NCBI GenBank assembly: GCA_035371485.1
Contig: DAOOWV010000017.1
Location: 1-19,643, forward strand
Direction: 5' to 3'
Length of the DNA stretch: 19,643 nt
Source: DAOOWV01 sp035371485
Lineage (GTDB): Bacteria; Patescibacteriota; Dojkabacteria; JAFGLO01
The position numbers and the translations under genes are program-made. Below are positions 17,048 through 19,643 of this stretch, in pieces. Each line of letters opens with the position of its first letter. Positions within the stretch are counted from its first letter, which is position 1. The notes beneath the pieces were generated by a model, which worked only from the letters and a program-made list of their open reading frames with translations, made no database searches and was not told where the DNA came from.

Positions 17048-17150
17048 TTCTGATTTTACTTGGTCAACAGAAGTTTGTATTAATCATAATTATTTACTAA
17101 TAATTTAAACAACAATACGTACATTGTAACATTATAAGACCCAACATACT

Positions 17151-17180
17151 TGACCGAAACTGACTGAAACTGACGGAATA
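17151..17180. repeat. Three tandem copies of TGACNGAAAC
   Basis: TGACCGAAAC, TGACTGAAAC and TGACGGAATA follow each other with an exact 10-bp period. The fifth base is different in each copy and the last copy is degraded at its end. A 10-bp period puts the copies on one face of the DNA helix, so binding sites are possible, but slippage-derived repeats are equally likely. Confidence 0.65.
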
Positions 17181-17195
17181 AATTATAGGAATATA

Positions 17196-17235
17196 CCTGC
17201 CCGCCAGACCATATAGGCCAGGACAGGCAGGCGAG
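17196..17235. repeat. GC-rich inverted repeat, probably a dispersed intergenic element
   Basis: CCTGCC (17196-17201) is inverted at GGCAGG (17226-17231), with further GC-rich half-matches inside (CCGCCAGACC, GGCCAGGACAGGC). In a strongly AT-rich region this 40-nt island stands out in composition. It resembles the CCTGCC/GGCAGG short repeats I associate with intergenic regions of CPR genomes. A possible remnant, CAGGCAGGAG, sits at 8164-8173. Confidence 0.45.
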
Positions 17236-17260
17236 TGTGATAAGGGATATATAAAAAATG

Positions 17261-17290
17261 TTGACAAGAATATTATTATAATGTTATTAT
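17261..17290 (+). promoter_or_regulatory. Promoter of the T-box/tyrS transcript
   Basis: An exact TTGACA at 17261-17266 and TATTAT at 17285-17290 (one mismatch) with an 18-nt spacer. The alternative -10 TTATTA at 17284-17289 has a 17-nt spacer. The start would be near 17297, immediately before the T-box RNA. Confidence 0.7.
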
Positions 17291-17296
17291 CTTTAA

Positions 17297-17534
17297 TAGT
17301 AGAACAATAATTGTGACATATTGAGAGCTGTGATTAGAAGAAACACGGTCGTAGATTATTGTTTGAATTACATCTACAAAACAATAGAAGTCATGTACTT
17401 CATAAGTTTCGTATTGCGAAATACGAAGGAAACAGGGTGGTAACGCGATCTGGTTATTAGAAACGCCCCTGTACTGAGTATCGTAAGGACACGATTAATC
17501 GTGTCCAACTACATATCTTAGTACAGGGGCGTTT
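17297..17534 (+). ncRNA. T-box riboswitch (tRNA-Tyr-sensing leader of tyrS)
   Basis: The core CAGGGTGGTAACGCG (17433-17447) matches the T-box consensus with one change (AAC for ACC). The antiterminator is textbook: ACAGGG (17432-17437) pairs with CCCTGT (17467-17472), GCG (17445-17447) with CGC (17464-17466), and between them lies the 7-nt bulge TGGTAAC (17438-17444). UGGU of the bulge complements a tRNA 3' end ACCA, as expected for tRNA-Tyr with discriminator A. Upstream is a stem III-like hairpin, TTCGTATT-GCGA-AATACGAA (17408-17427), with a GNRA tetraloop, and a smaller hairpin at 17387-17401. The 5' domain (about 17319-17386) carries AGAGAG-like sequence (17324-17328) and two UAC tyrosine codons each followed by A (17369-17371 and 17375-17377) as candidate specifiers. 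Stem I folding is ambiguous by eye and appears short. Uncharged tRNA-Tyr would favour the antiterminator and raise tyrS expression. Confidence 0.93.
17461..17534 (+). terminator. T-box regulated terminator, mutually exclusive with the antiterminator
   Basis: AAACGCCCCTGTACT (17461-17475) pairs perfectly over 15 bp with 17520-17534, whose end merges into the only U-run (GTTTTG). The 5' arm contains the CGC and CCCTGT segments needed by the antiterminator, so the two folds exclude each other. The 44-nt loop holds a second hairpin, the perfect 20-nt palindrome GGACACGATTAATCGTGTCC (17487-17506). The U-run is short, so the stop may be weak. The ATG of tyrS is 27 nt downstream. Confidence 0.88.
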
Positions 17535-17561
17535 TGCAAATTAATATAATACAAAAAAACA

Positions 17562-18716
17562 ATGAGCACACAATTATCCAAAGCTGAAAGAATCGAATTA
17601 ATCACACGAAATCTTCAAGAAGTACTGGGAATAGAGCAACTTGAACATCTTATAGATACCAACACTCCCCTAGTCCATTATATAGGTTATGAAATTTCGG
17701 GATTACTACATATTGGACAAGGAGTATCAACATGTATGAAAATTGCTGACCTACAAAATGCTGGTGTAAAATGTAGAATATATCTAGCAGATTGGCACAC
17801 ATGGATAAACGATAAGTTTGGAGGTGATCATGAATTAATTAAAAAGGTTGCAGTTGAATATTTCGAACCAGCTATGAGAGTTTCTTTAAAAATGGCAGGA
17901 GGAAATCCAGATGAAGTTGAATTTATACATGGATCAGACCTTTATCACAACAATGATAGATACTGGCAAACCGTTGTTGAAGTAAGTAAAAACCTTACAG
18001 TATCAAGAGTATTAAAATCTACAACAATAATGGGCCGAAAGGAAGATCTTTCTCAACCATTTGCTTGGTTAATTTATCCCCCCATGCAAGCTTCTGATAT
18101 TGTTGAATTAGGAGCAAATATTGCTCATGCAGGAATGGACCAAAGAAAAGTACATGTGATTGCAAGGGAGGTTATTCCGTCACTAAAAATAAATAGACTG
18201 ACTGACGCAGATGGAAACAATATAAAACCTGTTTGCATCCATAATAGGTTGATACTTGGATTGCAAGCTCCTAAAACATGGCCAATTCCTCAGGATGCAG
18301 ATGAGAATATAAGAAATAATATCCGTACTCAGATGAAGATGAGTAAGTCAATTCCCGGATCTGCAATCTTTATACATGACAGTGAGGAAGAAATAAGAGA
18401 AAAAATAAAGGGAGCATTTTGTCCACAAAATCATACTGAATTCAATCCAATTGTAGACTGGTGCAGATATTTATTACTGCCAATGCTGGGTGAACTGAAA
18501 ATCAAAAGGGAACAAAGATTTGGTGGAGATATGACAATAAAAAATGTTCAAGAATTAGAGGAAAGATATATTAGTGGAGAATTATTTCCGTTAGATCTTA
18601 AAAATAATGTGGCTGACATATTGGTAGATTTATTAAAGCCAGGGAGAGATGCATTTGCTAGCCAGGAGAAACAAGATATAATCCAAATGATAAAAGACGT
18701 AAAGAAGAAGAGATAA
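17562..18716 (+). CDS. tyrS: Tyrosyl-tRNA synthetase, archaeal/eukaryotic type
   Basis: Class I synthetase that charges tRNA-Tyr. The sequence follows the Methanocaldococcus jannaschii TyrRS, not the bacterial TyrS. VHYIGYEISGLLHIGQ (38-53) gives Tyr40 and the HIGH-like HIGQ. IYPPMQASDI (171-180) gives Tyr172, Gln176 and Asp179. GMDQRKVH (191-198) gives Gln194; these are the tyrosine-binding residues of the archaeal enzyme. KMSKS is intact at 259-263. The C-terminal FGGDMTIKNVQELEERYISG and LFPLDLKNNVADIL (320-354) match the archaeal anticodon-binding domain; no S4 domain of the bacterial enzyme is present. A segment of about 35 residues between 206 and 258 is longer than in M. jannaschii. 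At 384 residues it is complete. It is controlled by the T-box just upstream and has no Shine-Dalgarno sequence. Confidence 0.95.
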   Translation: MSTQLSKAERIELITRNLQEVLGIEQLEHLIDTNTPLVHYIGYEISGLLHIGQGVSTCMKIADLQNAGVKCRIYLADWHTWINDKFGGDHELIKKVAVEYFEPAMRVSLKMAGGNPDEVEFIHGSDLYHNNDRYWQTVVEVSKNLTVSRVLKSTTIMGRKEDLSQPFAWLIYPPMQASDIVELGANIAHAGMDQRKVHVIAREVIPSLKINRLTDADGNNIKPVCIHNRLILGLQAPKTWPIPQDADENIRNNIRTQMKMSKSIPGSAIFIHDSEEEIREKIKGAFCPQNHTEFNPIVDWCRYLLLPMLGELKIKREQRFGGDMTIKNVQELEERYISGELFPLDLKNNVADILVDLLKPGRDAFASQEKQDIIQMIKDVKKKR

Positions 18717-18821
18717 TTAGTGAGTAGTGATCAGTTACTAGTGACCAGTGACTAGTAATTAGGGAACTGCATTTTAAACTAATCACAGACCAAGAACTAA
18801 CTAACTTAAATACAAATTATT
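18717..18821. repeat. Short-period repeats after tyrS
   Basis: The spacer is made largely of a degenerate 8-mer (AGTGATCAG, TTACTAGTGACCAGTGACTAG) and includes an exact inverted repeat, TTACTAGT at 18735-18742 and ACTAGTAA at 18751-18758, with an 8-nt loop. No T-run follows, so it is a poor intrinsic terminator. Further along, GAACTAACTAAC (18795-18806) also occurs at 8113-8124. Confidence 0.55.
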
Positions 18822-19412
18822 ATGAACCGCGATGAAATAATAAAAATACTTAAAGATAAACTTGAGTTAAATGTTGCTTTACATTCAATAGCATTGGAGA
18901 TTTGTATGGGAGCAATCTATGATTACTTGAAAATCAATGGAAAGTTAAAAGAAAATGATCCTTCAAAAGAGTCTTGGCTAAAAGCAGGATTACTTCACGA
19001 TATCGACTATGGAGGAAAATATAAAGAAGATCATTGTTACAAAACTCAAGAAGCACTTGATGAGTATGGTCTTTCAGTTAGTCCTGAAGAAATGAGAATT
19101 ATCAAGGCTCATGCTCCAATGCGTACTAATATCCTTCCAGAAAATAATGCCGAATGGGCAATTTATTGTGCAGATAGTTTAACCGGACTAATTGTTGCAG
19201 TAACTCTAGTTTATCCTAGTAAAAAGCTTGCTGAAGTAAAGTTATCATCTGTACTTAAAAGATTTCACAAAGATCCAAAGTTTGCGTCAGGTACAAGAAG
19301 AGAAGAAGTCAAAAAATGTGAGAATCCAGAAGGGTTAAATATACCAATCGATACTTTTATAGAGATTTGTTTTGAAGCAATGAAAAATAATGCTCAAGAA
19401 ATAGAATTATAG
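18822..19412 (+). CDS. HD-domain phosphohydrolase
   Basis: A 196-residue member of the HD superfamily of metal-dependent phosphohydrolases. The metal ligands appear in the expected order: His21 (NVALHSIALE), His59-Asp60 in AGLLHDIDYGG, His71 and His97 as later His candidates, and Asp118 in WAIYCADSLTGLI. These enzymes act on nucleotides or phosphodiesters; nothing here fixes the substrate. No signal or membrane segment is present, so it is cytosolic. It follows tyrS after a 105-nt repeat-filled spacer and may be read by continued transcription from it. No Shine-Dalgarno sequence precedes the ATG. Confidence 0.85.
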   Translation: MNRDEIIKILKDKLELNVALHSIALEICMGAIYDYLKINGKLKENDPSKESWLKAGLLHDIDYGGKYKEDHCYKTQEALDEYGLSVSPEEMRIIKAHAPMRTNILPENNAEWAIYCADSLTGLIVAVTLVYPSKKLAEVKLSSVLKRFHKDPKFASGTRREEVKKCENPEGLNIPIDTFIEICFEAMKNNAQEIEL

Positions 19413-19414
19413 CT

Positions 19415-19643
19415 TTAATTTGGTAAAATAGCTCTAGGTTTTGAAGGAGCCATCCCACCAGAAGTAATCGTTCCAGGAGACATTGTTGATGGTTGAGTAC
19501 TTTGTGCTTGGGCATCGCGTAATTCAGTAGCCTTAGAATTGAAGGCTCCTTGTAACGTTCTTAAAGTAGCGAGTGTGGCAGCCATTTTTTCACCATTTTC
19601 TGGTTTTGCTAAAACACTTCCAGCCTGAATAACTCGTTCAAGA
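19415..19643 (-). CDS. C-terminal end of an unknown protein (start off the window)
   Basis: On the minus strand a frame is open from the window edge to TAA at 19415-19417, 75 codons plus the stop. It reads LERVIQAGSVLAKPENGEKM, AATLATLRTLQGAFNSKATE, LRDAQAQSTQPSTMSPGTIT, then SGGMAPSKPRAILPN. The first part is helical with an Ala/Leu heptad look. The end is a Ser/Pro/Gly/Thr-rich tail that is probably disordered. It converges on the HD-domain gene with only 2 nt between stops. I do not recognise the family. Confidence 0.6.
   Translation of the reverse strand, partial: LERVIQAGSVLAKPENGEKMAATLATLRTLQGAFNSKATELRDAQAQSTQPSTMSPGTITSGGMAPSKPRAILPN

Larger units (their letters stand above)
17048..17260. 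other. Gene-free stretch upstream of the tyrS promoter
   Basis: No open frame of any credibility. It holds an imperfect inverted repeat ACAATACGTACATTGT at about 17112-17127, a three-copy 10-bp tandem repeat at 17151-17180, and a GC-rich inverted repeat at 17196-17235. The promoter of the minus-strand pair must lie near 17050-17100, but I see no clear boxes. Confidence 0.5.

Noticed and set aside
17112..17127. ACAATACGTACATTGT as an operator for the minus-strand pair
   Set aside because: Only 5-bp arms and a non-palindromic centre in AT-rich DNA; too weak to support.
17540..17561. A TATAAT (17545-17550) just after the T-box terminator that could be a second, leaderless tyrS promoter
   Set aside because: No -35 at a suitable distance outside the terminator stem, and TATAAT arises easily in such AT-rich DNA. 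A bypass promoter would also defeat the T-box.
17048..17561. tRNA gene in the gene-free region
   Set aside because: No cloverleaf or GTTCRANNC T-arm is seen; the hairpins there are explained by the T-box leader.

Overview
The window is AT-rich, gene-dense, and reads with the standard bacterial code: TGA is a true stop in pyruvate kinase and the ABC ATPase. None of the start codons I inspected has a convincing Shine-Dalgarno sequence upstream. The gene content (secA, serS, an L21 with a long basic tail, a Trm11-like methyltransferase, FtsW/RodA, pyruvate kinase, a PEGA-domain protein, HAF-type repeats, an archaeal-type TyrRS) resembles Candidate Phyla Radiation (Patescibacteria) genomes. That placement is inference from gene content and style; I cannot assign a lineage.

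Layout. 1-1516: N-terminal 505 codons of secA on the minus strand, divergent from serS (1779-3155) across a 262-nt spacer with a good serS promoter and degenerate GATAAGT-type repeats. 3211-5310: one long exported repeat-protein reading frame broken by a single in-frame TAA at 3982-3984. 5423-8110: plus-strand unit of L21 (rplU), a Trm11-like RNA methyltransferase and a family 2 glycosyltransferase, with a hairpin in the L21 leader. 8219-10899 (minus): pyruvate kinase followed by FtsW/RodA, translationally coupled by an ATGA overlap. 11027-15085: ABC ATPase, FtsX/MacB-type permease and PEGA-domain membrane protein, ending at a strong hairpin shared with the convergent minus-strand pair of unknown proteins (15155-17047). 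17048-17561: a 514-nt gene-free region with a three-copy 10-bp repeat, a GC-rich inverted repeat, a promoter and a T-box leader. 17562-18716: archaeal/eukaryotic-type tyrosyl-tRNA synthetase. 18822-19412: HD-domain hydrolase. 19415-19643: C-terminal end of a minus-strand gene that runs off the window.

The most notable element is the T-box leader at about 17297-17534. It has a T-box core (CAGGGTGGTAACGCG), a textbook antiterminator with a 7-nt UGGUAAC bulge, a mutually exclusive 15-bp terminator, and UAC tyrosine codons as candidate specifiers. The bulge UGGU would pair with an ACCA tRNA end. It precedes a TyrRS of the archaeal type rather than the bacterial type, so a bacterial tRNA-sensing RNA controls an archaeal-like synthetase in what looks like a CPR genome. 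Secondary points are a pyruvate kinase with the residues of potassium-independent enzymes, a pair of diverged paralogues of unknown function, and short-period repeats confined to gene boundaries.
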